Shown here: positions 20,937-29,542 of the stretch, piece after piece
How positions within the stretch are numbered: position 1 is the stretch's first letter
Layout of the letters: the number at the start of each line of letters is the position of its first letter
Assembly (NCBI GenBank): GCA_024711005.1
Contig: JANJTQ010000089.1
Coordinates: 1-64,000, forward strand
DNA length: 64,000 bases
Direction: 5' to 3'
From: Opitutaceae bacterium
GTDB lineage: Bacteria; Verrucomicrobiota; Verrucomicrobiia; Opitutales; Opitutaceae
Notes under the pieces: generated by a model
The model's database searches: none
What the model saw: only the letters and a program-made list of their open reading frames with translations
Told to the model about the DNA's origin: nothing
Position numbers and translations under genes: made by a program

Positions 20937-20967
20937 AGCCGCCGGGGCCCGAGGCCGGCCGGCGGCT
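20937..20967. repeat. Strong inverted repeat between the PEP-CTERM and pseudopilin genes
   Basis: agccgccgg-ggcc-cga-ggcc-gg-ccggcggct; no convincing poly-U tract. Confidence 0.6.
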
Positions 20968-20986
20968 GGATGGAAACATCAACGCA

Positions 20987-21703
20987 TTAGCGACGGCGAC
21001 GGACACCAACCGACACGATCAAACCGGCGCCACCGAGCAGAAGCGCGAGGGTGGAAGGCTCGGGGATTGATGCGTAGTTGATGATCAACTGAGGGTCAAA
21101 GCCGCCGGCGTTTTCGCTGCTGGCGAGACGGACGATCTCGCGGGCGCTGCCTTCAGTTGCGCTCTTGAGAAGGAAGCTGATCGAACCGCTTTGATCGTAG
21201 GCACCCTGGACAGCGGAGACGAAACCCACCGAGGTCCCCCAAGTGATATCGCCCAACGTTGCGGGCTTGGTTTGGGCCGTGGTGCTGGTGAGAACAGAGC
21301 TATCGAAGGTGCCACCCGACGTGCTCCACGCGGTCCCCGTTTGACGGTTGTTCCAGCTTGCCTGGCTAAGCACAAAGGCCTCCGTGACCAAGTGGACGTT
21401 CAGGGTCACCGTGGCGGCCGTTCCGTTGGTGTCCGCGATATTTTGCCTCATCACAAGCTGGACGGATTCGATGACGGCGTTTTCGGGCACGGCCGAAAGG
21501 TCGAATGTCAACAGACCGCGCAGAGCCTGGGTGCCACTGAGCTGTCCGACAAGAACCTCGGTATTGCTCGCAAACGTGGTGTTGGGCTGATCCTGCCGGA
21601 GATTGGTGTCGCTGGTGGTGGTCAGCGTCAGCTGTTCGGCGGACGCGATCGAGGAGCCGAGCACGAGCAGGACTCCGAGAGTAGCTATACGAATGGGGTT
21701 CAT
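20987..21703 (-). CDS. PEP-CTERM-anchored DNRLRE-type secreted protein
   Basis: Signal peptide MNPIRIATLGVLLVLGSSIASA; C-terminus IPEPSTLALLLGGAGLIVSVGVRRRR. Confidence 0.88.
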   Translation of the reverse strand: MNPIRIATLGVLLVLGSSIASAEQLTLTTTSDTNLRQDQPNTTFASNTEVLVGQLSGTQALRGLLTFDLSAVPENAVIESVQLVMRQNIADTNGTAATVTLNVHLVTEAFVLSQASWNNRQTGTAWSTSGGTFDSSVLTSTTAQTKPATLGDITWGTSVGFVSAVQGAYDQSGSISFLLKSATEGSAREIVRLASSENAGGFDPQLIINYASIPEPSTLALLLGGAGLIVSVGVRRRR

Positions 21704-21834
21704 GGGATGGGTATCGATGAGTGGCTGGCGTTGACGGGTTCGAGTGAGGACCGAGAGCGAAGGCGCGCCGCCCAGCCAAGGCTCCGAAAACGAAGCCCCG
21801 GAAAACGACACATCCCTCACGATGAAACCAAAAA

Positions 21835-21852
21835 AACGCAAACGATTGCGTT
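21835..21852. promoter_or_regulatory. Predicted LacI-family operator
   Basis: AACGCAAACGATTGCGTT, near-perfect palindrome; reverse complement matches the 23854-23871 site at 17/18. Confidence 0.75.
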
Positions 21853-21920
21853 GTCAAACGGAAATTTTCTGGTATGGTGTGACCCACAATCCTCGATAGT
21901 CCTCAAATCCTCCTCTTAAA

Positions 21921-22706
21921 ATGAATCTAAAATCCCCATCAGAAAAAAAGTTAACGTTTGCGTTTTTTAAGTCAAAATTCGTCCGCGTCGGACGCCTCCT
22001 CACTCCCCTTTTCCTGCTTGGCGGAGCGTTGCTCCCGCTGGCTCCGTCGGCCGAAGCCCAAGCATCCTTTCCGCGTAGCGGCTGGCGCACCGTGGCCGAC
22101 CTGACCGAGTCGGCCTCGCTCTCGCGGAGCTTTGTGGAACTCGGCGCCAAGAAGTTCGCTTCCATCACCGAGGAGGGCCTCCGGTGGGCCCCTTCCGCCA
22201 CCAATCTCTACACGGTGGTCTACGCTCCCAGAGCCCGCCCGACCCCCGTGCCGGATCCCAGGATCGCGGTGGAGTTCCAGCTCCCCGACATCAATTCATC
22301 TCTCGGGCTGCATCTTCATGGGGCGACCGAAGACAGCCCCTCCCACCTGATCCTCGTCAGTCGCAACGCCAGCGGCACCGGCCTCCTCCGCGCTTATCGC
22401 ACGCCGATCTGGCCGTCCGATTCCATCGAAGCAGTCGATCTGATCTCCCCTGTCACCCGCCTCACCGACTTCCCCCCGGATGACTGGTATCGCCTGACGG
22501 TCACCTCCCGCACCGAGAAAAAGACCGGCCGCACCATGCTCCTCGTCCACCTCTCCACGGCCAGGAAGGATCACGTGATCGGCAGCATGGAGGCGGTCGA
22601 TCCGGCCCCCGCGCTTCCCCTCTCCGGACTTGTCGCCCTGCGGTTCTTCGCATCGGCCAACGGCCAGATTCGCGTGCGCCAGATTCAGGCCCATGCCCAA
22701 CCTTGA
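21921..22706 (+). CDS. Secreted protein of unknown function
   Basis: Signal peptide ...LLTPLFLLGGALLPLAPSAEAQ; 261 aa, sits just before the LacI regulator. Confidence 0.75.
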   Translation: MNLKSPSEKKLTFAFFKSKFVRVGRLLTPLFLLGGALLPLAPSAEAQASFPRSGWRTVADLTESASLSRSFVELGAKKFASITEEGLRWAPSATNLYTVVYAPRARPTPVPDPRIAVEFQLPDINSSLGLHLHGATEDSPSHLILVSRNASGTGLLRAYRTPIWPSDSIEAVDLISPVTRLTDFPPDDWYRLTVTSRTEKKTGRTMLLVHLSTARKDHVIGSMEAVDPAPALPLSGLVALRFFASANGQIRVRQIQAHAQP

Positions 22707-22730
22707 TTCGATTACGCGACTCCCCTCATC

Positions 22731-23807
22731 ATGAATGCATTCATGACATTCGACAGCCCGCACGCCCCTGCTCCCGCGACCATTGACATCAAAGAACTGG
22801 CCCGGGTGCTCGATCTCAGCGTCGGCACGGTGTCGCGTTCCCTCAACAACCGCGCCGGCGTGAGTCACAAGACCCGCCAGCGCGTTCTCGCCGCCGCCAA
22901 GGAGCACCGGTACGCGCCCAACAGCGCGGCCCGCCAGCTCAAGGCCCGTCCCTCGATGCAGCTCGGCCTCTTCTTCGCCCCTTACTATGGCCCGAATCGC
23001 GAGATCAATCCCAACGCCCTCCACTTCATCGAGCAACTCAAGCACACCCTCACTGCGCAGGGCATGGACCTCACGATTCTTTACTACAAGGACGACGTCG
23101 ACCTGCGGACGCAGGCGATGGAGGTCGATGTGGGCCTCTTCTACGGCCACTTCAAAGCCGAATCCTTCGCGGTCGTCCACGACCTCGGCATCCCCGCCAT
23201 TCTTTTCGACAAGGTGTCCGATTTCGACGACCAGATCAGCGTGCTCGCCGACACCAAGCAGAGCTGCAACATCGCCGTGCAATACCTCGCCGCCCTCGGC
23301 CATGAACGCATCGGCATGATGACCGGCCCCGCCAGCGAACACTACTTCCACGCCTACGCCGAGGCGTTCCCCGAATCTCTCGCCGAGTTCAATCTGCCCA
23401 TCCGCACCGATTGGATTTTTGAACTTCCCTCCGATCGCTGCAACCAGGAGGGCGCCTGCACCACGCTGTTGCCGTTGCTCGCCTCCGCCGACCGTCCCAC
23501 CGCGATCGTCTTCGCCTCGGACTGGCTCGCCTTGGGAGCACGCAAGGCCGCCCGCCAGCTCGGCCTCTCCATCCCCGCCGACCTCAGTCTGATCGGCCGC
23601 GACAACCTGCCCATCACCACCGAAGTCGATCCGCCGCTCACCACTTTCGATCTTCACCACGGCCGCATCGCCCAGACGATCACCCATCTTGCCATCCAAC
23701 TCGGCTCCCATCGCCGCCCCTCCGCCGGTCGCACGGTGTTTCTGCTCCCCGACTTCATCAAACGCGGCTCCTGCGTCTGCCTCCGCCCCGCCCCTGCGCG
23801 GGCTTGA
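22731..23807 (+). CDS. LacI-family transcriptional regulator
   Basis: IDIKELARVLDLSVGTVSRSLNNRAGVSHKTRQRVLAAAKEHRYAPNSAARQLK; periplasmic-binding-like effector domain. Confidence 0.93.
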   Translation: MNAFMTFDSPHAPAPATIDIKELARVLDLSVGTVSRSLNNRAGVSHKTRQRVLAAAKEHRYAPNSAARQLKARPSMQLGLFFAPYYGPNREINPNALHFIEQLKHTLTAQGMDLTILYYKDDVDLRTQAMEVDVGLFYGHFKAESFAVVHDLGIPAILFDKVSDFDDQISVLADTKQSCNIAVQYLAALGHERIGMMTGPASEHYFHAYAEAFPESLAEFNLPIRTDWIFELPSDRCNQEGACTTLLPLLASADRPTAIVFASDWLALGARKAARQLGLSIPADLSLIGRDNLPITTEVDPPLTTFDLHHGRIAQTITHLAIQLGSHRRPSAGRTVFLLPDFIKRGSCVCLRPAPARA

Positions 23808-23853
23808 TCCCGCCTTTTTCGCCTTCCTCGATTCCCCCTTTTTTTGCCCGAAG

Positions 23854-23871
23854 AACGCAATCGTTTGCGGT
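23854..23871. promoter_or_regulatory. Predicted LacI-family operator upstream of the SGNH/GH35 genes
   Basis: AACGCAATCGTTTGCGGT, 22 bp before the ATG at 23893. Confidence 0.75.
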
Positions 23872-23892
23872 TAATTCTATCCTCTCCTTTCC

Positions 23893-25161
23893 ATGCTCAA
23901 AATCGCCTCCCGTTTCTTCGTTTCGTTGTGCCTGATGACCACGTCCGTTTTGGCCGACGAACTCCCCGAGGTCGCTCCGCGTGACGGTCTGCCGCATTTC
24001 CACGCGAAGGCGATCGCCGGCCAACCCGTCAACGTCGCGTTCCTCGGCGGCAGTATCACCGTCGCCAAGGGCTGGCGCGTTCACGTACGCGACCACCTCA
24101 AGGCCACGTTCCCGAAGTCGGAGCTCACCGAGCTCTTCGCCGCGATCTCCGGCACCGATTCCACGTTCGGTGCCTGCCGGCTCGGTCATGACGTGCTCTC
24201 GCGCAAGCCCGACCTCCTCTTCGTCGAGTTTGCCGTCAACGACACCGGTCTCCCCGCCGAACGCATCCGTTCCGCCATGGAGGGCATCGTTCGCCAAACC
24301 CGCCTCGCCAATCCGGATACCGATCTTTGCTTCGTCTACACGCTCAGCCAAAGCCAGCTTCCCGACTACCGGGCCGGCCGGCTCGCCACCACCGCCCGCG
24401 CCATGGAGGAGGTCGCCGCGCACTACGGGATCCCGTCGATCGCCTTCGGCCCCGAGGTCGTCCGCCAACTCGACGCCGGCCGTCTTCTTTTCCGCGGCTC
24501 CGGCAAGGATCTCGACTCCGAAGGTCGCAATACCGATGGACTCCTCGTCTTCACCTCCGACGGCATTCATCCCCTTTCCGGCGGTCACCAACTCTACTTC
24601 TCGGTCGCCAAGCGCGTGCTGCCCCGCCTCTGGACCGAGCTCCCGGCCACGCCCCGCACGTTGCCTCCGGCCCTTACCGCCATCCCGTTGACGCACGCCA
24701 CGATTCGCCCCGTCACCGAGCTCTCGCTTTCCGGCGAATGGACTCCTCTCCCCGCCCGCGACAAACGCACCTCCTGGCATATCCCCGAGATCACGCCCGC
24801 CCTTCATCTCGCCACCCGGGCCGGCGCCGCCGCCACGTTCGAGTTCACCGGCACCACGTTTGGCCTCGTCGGGCTCAAGGGGCCCGACTGCGGACAGTTC
24901 AGCGTCACCGTAAACGACCTGCCTCCCGTCACGGCCACGTTCTTCGACGCCTTCTCGGTCGAGAACCACCACCACCTCACCGCCTGGCACTATCCGCAAA
25001 CGCTTCCGCCCGGAAAACACCGGGTCCGTATCGAGCTTTTGGATACCTCTCCGGACAAGGCCGGCATCCTCGCCCGCCGCGGCTACACGCCGAAAGATCC
25101 CGCCGCCTTCGCGGCCCTCCACCTTTACCTCGGCGGCGTCCTGCTGCCCCAAGGCAACTGA
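23893..25161 (+). CDS. SGNH/GDSL hydrolase (carbohydrate esterase-like)
   Basis: VAFLGGSITVAKGWR, FVEFAVNDTG, SDGIHPLSGGH catalytic blocks; signal peptide. Confidence 0.87.
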   Translation: MLKIASRFFVSLCLMTTSVLADELPEVAPRDGLPHFHAKAIAGQPVNVAFLGGSITVAKGWRVHVRDHLKATFPKSELTELFAAISGTDSTFGACRLGHDVLSRKPDLLFVEFAVNDTGLPAERIRSAMEGIVRQTRLANPDTDLCFVYTLSQSQLPDYRAGRLATTARAMEEVAAHYGIPSIAFGPEVVRQLDAGRLLFRGSGKDLDSEGRNTDGLLVFTSDGIHPLSGGHQLYFSVAKRVLPRLWTELPATPRTLPPALTAIPLTHATIRPVTELSLSGEWTPLPARDKRTSWHIPEITPALHLATRAGAAATFEFTGTTFGLVGLKGPDCGQFSVTVNDLPPVTATFFDAFSVENHHHLTAWHYPQTLPPGKHRVRIELLDTSPDKAGILARRGYTPKDPAAFAALHLYLGGVLLPQGN

Positions 25162-25176
25162 TTCCCGCTTCCTCCC

Positions 25177-27300
25177 ATGACCGTCTCCCACGACCATCGC
25201 GCTCTCACTCTCAACGGACGTCGCACCCTCATCCTGAGCGGTGCGGTTCACTACCCGCGTAGCACACCCGCCATGTGGCCCGGAATCCTGCGCCATATGC
25301 GCAAGTCCGGCCTCAACACCGTCGAGACCTACATCTTCTGGAACCTCCACGAACGCCGTCGCGACGTCCTCGACTTCTCCGGTCGCCTCGACCTCGTCCA
25401 CTTCTGCCGTCTCGCCCAGGCCGCGGGCCTCAAGGTCATCCTCCGCATCGGGCCGTACATCTGCGCCGAGACGAATTTCGGCGGCCTTCCCGGCTGGCTG
25501 CGCGATGTCCCCGGCATCCGCATGCGCACCGACAACGAGCCGTTCAAACGCGAGATGGCCCGCTGGGTGCGTCTCGTTGCCGAGGTCATCCGCCCGCTCA
25601 CCGCACCCCAGGGCGGCCCCATCATTCTCGCCCAGATCGAAAACGAGTACGACAACATCGCCGCCACCTACGGCGAGGACGGACGTCGTTATCTTCAATG
25701 GTGCGTCGATCTCGCCCAGTCCCTTGATCTCCGCATTCCGTGGGTCACCTGCGCCGCCGGCCGCGCCGCCGAGGCCGGCCAGGATGACGCCGTCGCCAGC
25801 GCCGACGGATCCCTCGAAACGATCAACGCCTTTCGAGCCCACGAGATGATTGATGCACATTTCCAGACTCATCCCAAAGCCCCCGCGCTCTGGACGGAAA
25901 ACTGGACCGGCTGGTACCAGACCTGGGGAGGCGTCCTCCCCAAACGTCAGCCCGAGGAACTCGCCTACGCCACCGCCCGCTTCTTCGCCGCCGGCGGCTC
26001 CGGAGTGAACTACTTCCTCTGGCACGGCGGCACCAACTTCGGCCGCGAGGCCATGTACCTGTTGACCACCTCCTACGAATTCGGCGCCCCGCTCGACGAA
26101 TACGGCCTGCCCTCCACCAAGGCGCTCCACCTCTCCCGCCTCAATCACGCGCTCAACGCCTGCGCCGCCGATTTCATCGATTGCGAGCGCCCCGTGGTGA
26201 CCGCCACCGGCCCCGCCCAGTTCACCTGCACCTACGCCTCGGGCCTCGTCTTCCTCTGCAACGACGCCGCCGAACCCGCCGTGATCTCCCACCACAAGGT
26301 CGACCACACCCTCGCCGCTCGCTCCGTGCGCATCGTACGTCCCGACGACGAGGTGATTTACGACAGCGCCGCGCCCCTTCGTCCCATTCGCCGCACCTGG
26401 AAATCCGTCGGCGCAAAACTCACGCCCTTCACCCGCCGCGCCGAGCCCCTGCCCTCCGACTGGCCCGCCGATCTCGCCACTCCGGTCGTCTCCAAAAAAC
26501 CCGTCGAACAACTCGCCCTCACCCGCGACGAAACCGACTACTGCTGGTACGAGACGAACCTCGACGTCTCCGCCGCCGAAGCCGGCCCCGGCACGCTCAC
26601 CCTCGAATGCACCGCCGACATCGTCCATGTCTTCGTCGACGGCCGCCACGTCGCCACCACCCCCGGCCCCTTGCGCGAACGCCGCGGAAAATTCAACGAA
26701 GGACGTTTCACCCAGACCTTCGCCCTCGATCTGCCCGTCGGTCGTCACCGACTGTCGATCCTCGCCTGCGCCCTCGGGCTCATCAAAGGCGACTGGATGA
26801 TCGGCTACGCCAACATGGCCGACGAACACAAGGGCCTCTGGGCTCCCGTTCGCTGGAACCGCCGCAAACTCGCCGGGCCTTGGCGCATGCAACCGGGTCT
26901 CCTCGGCGAACGCACCGCGCTTTTTTCCGAAGCCGGCGCACTCGCCCCGTGGAAAGCCGCCCCCGCCCGCCGCGCCGACCAGCCACTCACCTGGTGGCGC
27001 ACCAACTTTGCCCGTCCGAAATCCACCGGCCCGTTCGCCCTCGACCTCGGAGGCATGACCAAGGGCATCGCCTGGATCAACGGTCGTTGCCTCGGCCGCT
27101 ACTGGAACATCCCCGAGTCCGATCCCATGGGCCCGTGGATGGTGTGGATGAAGGGCAGCCTGGACGCCGTCCCCAGCGGCGCCGCCACCCAGCGTCATTA
27201 CCATATCCCGGTCGACTGGCTCCGCGACCACAACACCCTCGTGGTCTTTGAGGAACTCGGCGGCGACCCCGCAACCGTTCGCCTGCTCCAACGCGTGTAA
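25177..27300 (+). CDS. Beta-galactosidase, GH35
   Basis: ILSGAVHYPRSTPAMWPGILRHMRKSGLNTVETYIFWNLHE; GPIILAQIENEYDN; ALWTENWTGWYQTWGG. Confidence 0.93.
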   Translation: MTVSHDHRALTLNGRRTLILSGAVHYPRSTPAMWPGILRHMRKSGLNTVETYIFWNLHERRRDVLDFSGRLDLVHFCRLAQAAGLKVILRIGPYICAETNFGGLPGWLRDVPGIRMRTDNEPFKREMARWVRLVAEVIRPLTAPQGGPIILAQIENEYDNIAATYGEDGRRYLQWCVDLAQSLDLRIPWVTCAAGRAAEAGQDDAVASADGSLETINAFRAHEMIDAHFQTHPKAPALWTENWTGWYQTWGGVLPKRQPEELAYATARFFAAGGSGVNYFLWHGGTNFGREAMYLLTTSYEFGAPLDEYGLPSTKALHLSRLNHALNACAADFIDCERPVVTATGPAQFTCTYASGLVFLCNDAAEPAVISHHKVDHTLAARSVRIVRPDDEVIYDSAAPLRPIRRTWKSVGAKLTPFTRRAEPLPSDWPADLATPVVSKKPVEQLALTRDETDYCWYETNLDVSAAEAGPGTLTLECTADIVHVFVDGRHVATTPGPLRERRGKFNEGRFTQTFALDLPVGRHRLSILACALGLIKGDWMIGYANMADEHKGLWAPVRWNRRKLAGPWRMQPGLLGERTALFSEAGALAPWKAAPARRADQPLTWWRTNFARPKSTGPFALDLGGMTKGIAWINGRCLGRYWNIPESDPMGPWMVWMKGSLDAVPSGAATQRHYHIPVDWLRDHNTLVVFEELGGDPATVRLLQRV

Positions 27301-27327
27301 CCAAAAATAACTACATTTCCCCCAACT

Positions 27328-27353
27328 CGGGCGTGGCGTTCGCGCCACGCCCG
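27328..27353. repeat. Perfect 11-bp inverted repeat with TTCG loop downstream of GH35
   Basis: cgggcgtggcg-ttcg-cgccacgcccg. Confidence 0.8.
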
Positions 27354-27384
27354 CGGAGCCCCGTCGTTACCCCCGCCCCGCCCG

Positions 27385-27472
27385 GTTTTCGATACCCCTT
27401 CCGATGATCGCTTCCGTCGCCCACGCGGACCGATTCCTTTCCCTCCTCTTCGTCCGTACTCGCTTTCTCCCG
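27385..27472. repeat. Copy A of a diverged intergenic repeat (see 33071..33159)
   Basis: ttttcgataccccttccgatgatcgcttccg...cgcggac...cctttcc...ctcgctttctccc. Confidence 0.6.
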
Positions 27473-27503
27473 ACCGAAACGTCCAGCCCAACCCATTCTC
27501 TCC

Positions 27504-29528
27504 ATGCACCTTTCCCACCTCGATTGGGGTATCATCATCGGCTTCATCCTCACGCTGACCTGCGTCGCGCTTTGGATGCGCCGCTTTACTCGAAGCGTCT
27601 CGGATTTTCTCGTCGCCGACCGTTGCGCAGGGCGTTACCTGCTCACGCTTTCGGAGGGCATGGCGGCCTTCGGCGTGACCGCCGTCATCGCGAACTTCGA
27701 GAAGTTCTATCAGGCGGGGTTTGCCGCCTATTGGTGGGGAATGATGCTCGCCCCCATCAGCATGGTGATCGCGATGTCGGGCTGGGTCGCCTACCGCTAC
27801 CGCGAGACCCGCGTGCTCACCATGGCGCAGTTCTTCGAGCAACGCTATAACCGGCGCTTCCGGGTGTTCGCCGGCATCCTCACCTGGGTCTCGGGCGTAC
27901 TCAACTACGGCGTTTTCCCCGGCATCGTCGCCAACTTCTTCATCCATTTCTGCGGCCTCCCCGAGACACTCGCCATCGCGGGCGTCGAGATACGCACGCT
28001 CCTCGTCGTCATGGCCTGCTTCCTCGGCATGGCGCTCGCCTTGGTGTTCGGCGGCGGGATGGTCACCGTGATGGTCACCGACTTCATCCAGGCGCAGTTC
28101 GTGAACATTGTCTTCCTCATCCTGATGATCTCGGTGTTCGTGAAGATCGGTTGGACCGACACCGTCACCGCACTCTCCGACACGGGGCCGGGCAAGTCCC
28201 TCCTCGATCCGTTCGATCAGGAAGGCATCAGCGACTTCAACTTCTGGTTCTTCGCCATCTTCGCCTTCAAGGCCGTCTACAACTGCCTCGGCTGGCAGAG
28301 CACGCAGGGATACAACGCGGCCGCCCGCTCGCCGCATGAGTTCAAAATGGCGCGGGTCCTCGCCGAGTGGCGCAACGGCGTCACCTACCTCATGCTGATG
28401 ATCCTGCCGATCGCCGCGTATGTGATCCTCCATCACGCCGGCTACGTCGACATCGCCGCCGCGTCCCGCGCCTCGCTCGATGCCATCAGCGACCCGCAGG
28501 TCGTCACGCAACTAACCGTCCCCGTGACCCTGCTCAACTTCCTGCCGGCGGGGATCGTCGGTCTCCTCGCGGCCGCCATGGTCGCGTCCGCCATCTCGAC
28601 CGACGACACCTATCTTCACTCGTGGGGCGTCATTTTCGTGCAAGACGTCGTGTTGCCCTTCCGCAAAAAGCCGCTCTCGCCTCGCGCCCACATGAACCTC
28701 CTCCGCGGGTCCATCGTCTTCGTCGCGATCTTCGCCTTTACCTGGAGCGCGATCTTCCCGCTGCGCGACTACATCTTCATGTATTTCCTGCTCACCGGCA
28801 CGATCTACCTGGGCGGCTCCGGCGCCGTGATTATCGGAGGACTCTATTGGAAACGAGGCACCACCGCCGGCGCCTACACAGCGATGATCGCCGGGGCCAC
28901 GGTCGCAATCGTCGGCATCACCATTCAAGCCATCTGGCCGAATGTCCCATTCCTCCTTTCGCTCGCCCCCAAGTTCCCCCTCAACGGCGCGTGGCTGGCG
29001 ATGATCGCCTACGGCACCAGTATCGTCGGCTACATCGTGGTTTCCCTCTTCACCTGCCGGGAACCGGCCAACCTCGACCGGCTGCTGCACCGGGGAGCCT
29101 ACGCCCTGCCCGGCGCCGGTTCGGGCCCTCGCGTCATCGGCCTCTCTCGCTGGCGCCAGCTCCTTGGATTCACCAACGAGTTCACCCGCGGCGACCGAGC
29201 CATTTACTACTTCAAGATGGGCTGGACCGGCATGTGGACCGCAATCTTCGTCGTAGGAACGATCGCCGGGCTCGTCTTCGGTCTCTCGAAAACCGTATGG
29301 GCCAACTTCTGGCTCTTCGTCATCATCCTCAGCGCCACCGCCGGCAGCGTCACCGTGGTCTGGTTCCTCTGGGGCGGCATCAAGGATCTCCGGCTCCTCG
29401 TCATCACCTTGCGCGATAAAAACCGCGACGCCGGCGACGACGGTGAAATCCACTCCTCGCCCGCCAATCCCGATGCCTCCGTTCGGACGAACGAACCCGC
29501 CGAGACGGTGACTCCCGCCGTTCCCTAG
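27504..29528 (+). CDS. Sodium:solute symporter family protein
   Basis: Multi-TM; SVSDFLVADRCAGRYLLTLSEGMAAFG, VGLLAAAMVASAISTDDTYLHSWG (SSS signature). Confidence 0.92.
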   Translation: MHLSHLDWGIIIGFILTLTCVALWMRRFTRSVSDFLVADRCAGRYLLTLSEGMAAFGVTAVIANFEKFYQAGFAAYWWGMMLAPISMVIAMSGWVAYRYRETRVLTMAQFFEQRYNRRFRVFAGILTWVSGVLNYGVFPGIVANFFIHFCGLPETLAIAGVEIRTLLVVMACFLGMALALVFGGGMVTVMVTDFIQAQFVNIVFLILMISVFVKIGWTDTVTALSDTGPGKSLLDPFDQEGISDFNFWFFAIFAFKAVYNCLGWQSTQGYNAAARSPHEFKMARVLAEWRNGVTYLMLMILPIAAYVILHHAGYVDIAAASRASLDAISDPQVVTQLTVPVTLLNFLPAGIVGLLAAAMVASAISTDDTYLHSWGVIFVQDVVLPFRKKPLSPRAHMNLLRGSIVFVAIFAFTWSAIFPLRDYIFMYFLLTGTIYLGGSGAVIIGGLYWKRGTTAGAYTAMIAGATVAIVGITIQAIWPNVPFLLSLAPKFPLNGAWLAMIAYGTSIVGYIVVSLFTCREPANLDRLLHRGAYALPGAGSGPRVIGLSRWRQLLGFTNEFTRGDRAIYYFKMGWTGMWTAIFVVGTIAGLVFGLSKTVWANFWLFVIILSATAGSVTVVWFLWGGIKDLRLLVITLRDKNRDAGDDGEIHSSPANPDASVRTNEPAETVTPAVP

Positions 29529-29542
29529 ACCACAACCCGACT

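Noticed and set aside
23758-27348. 1196-aa minus-strand ORF
   Set aside because: Antisense to the SGNH and GH35 genes, low-complexity Gly/Glu/Val-rich shadow ORF; the plus strand has clear catalytic motifs.
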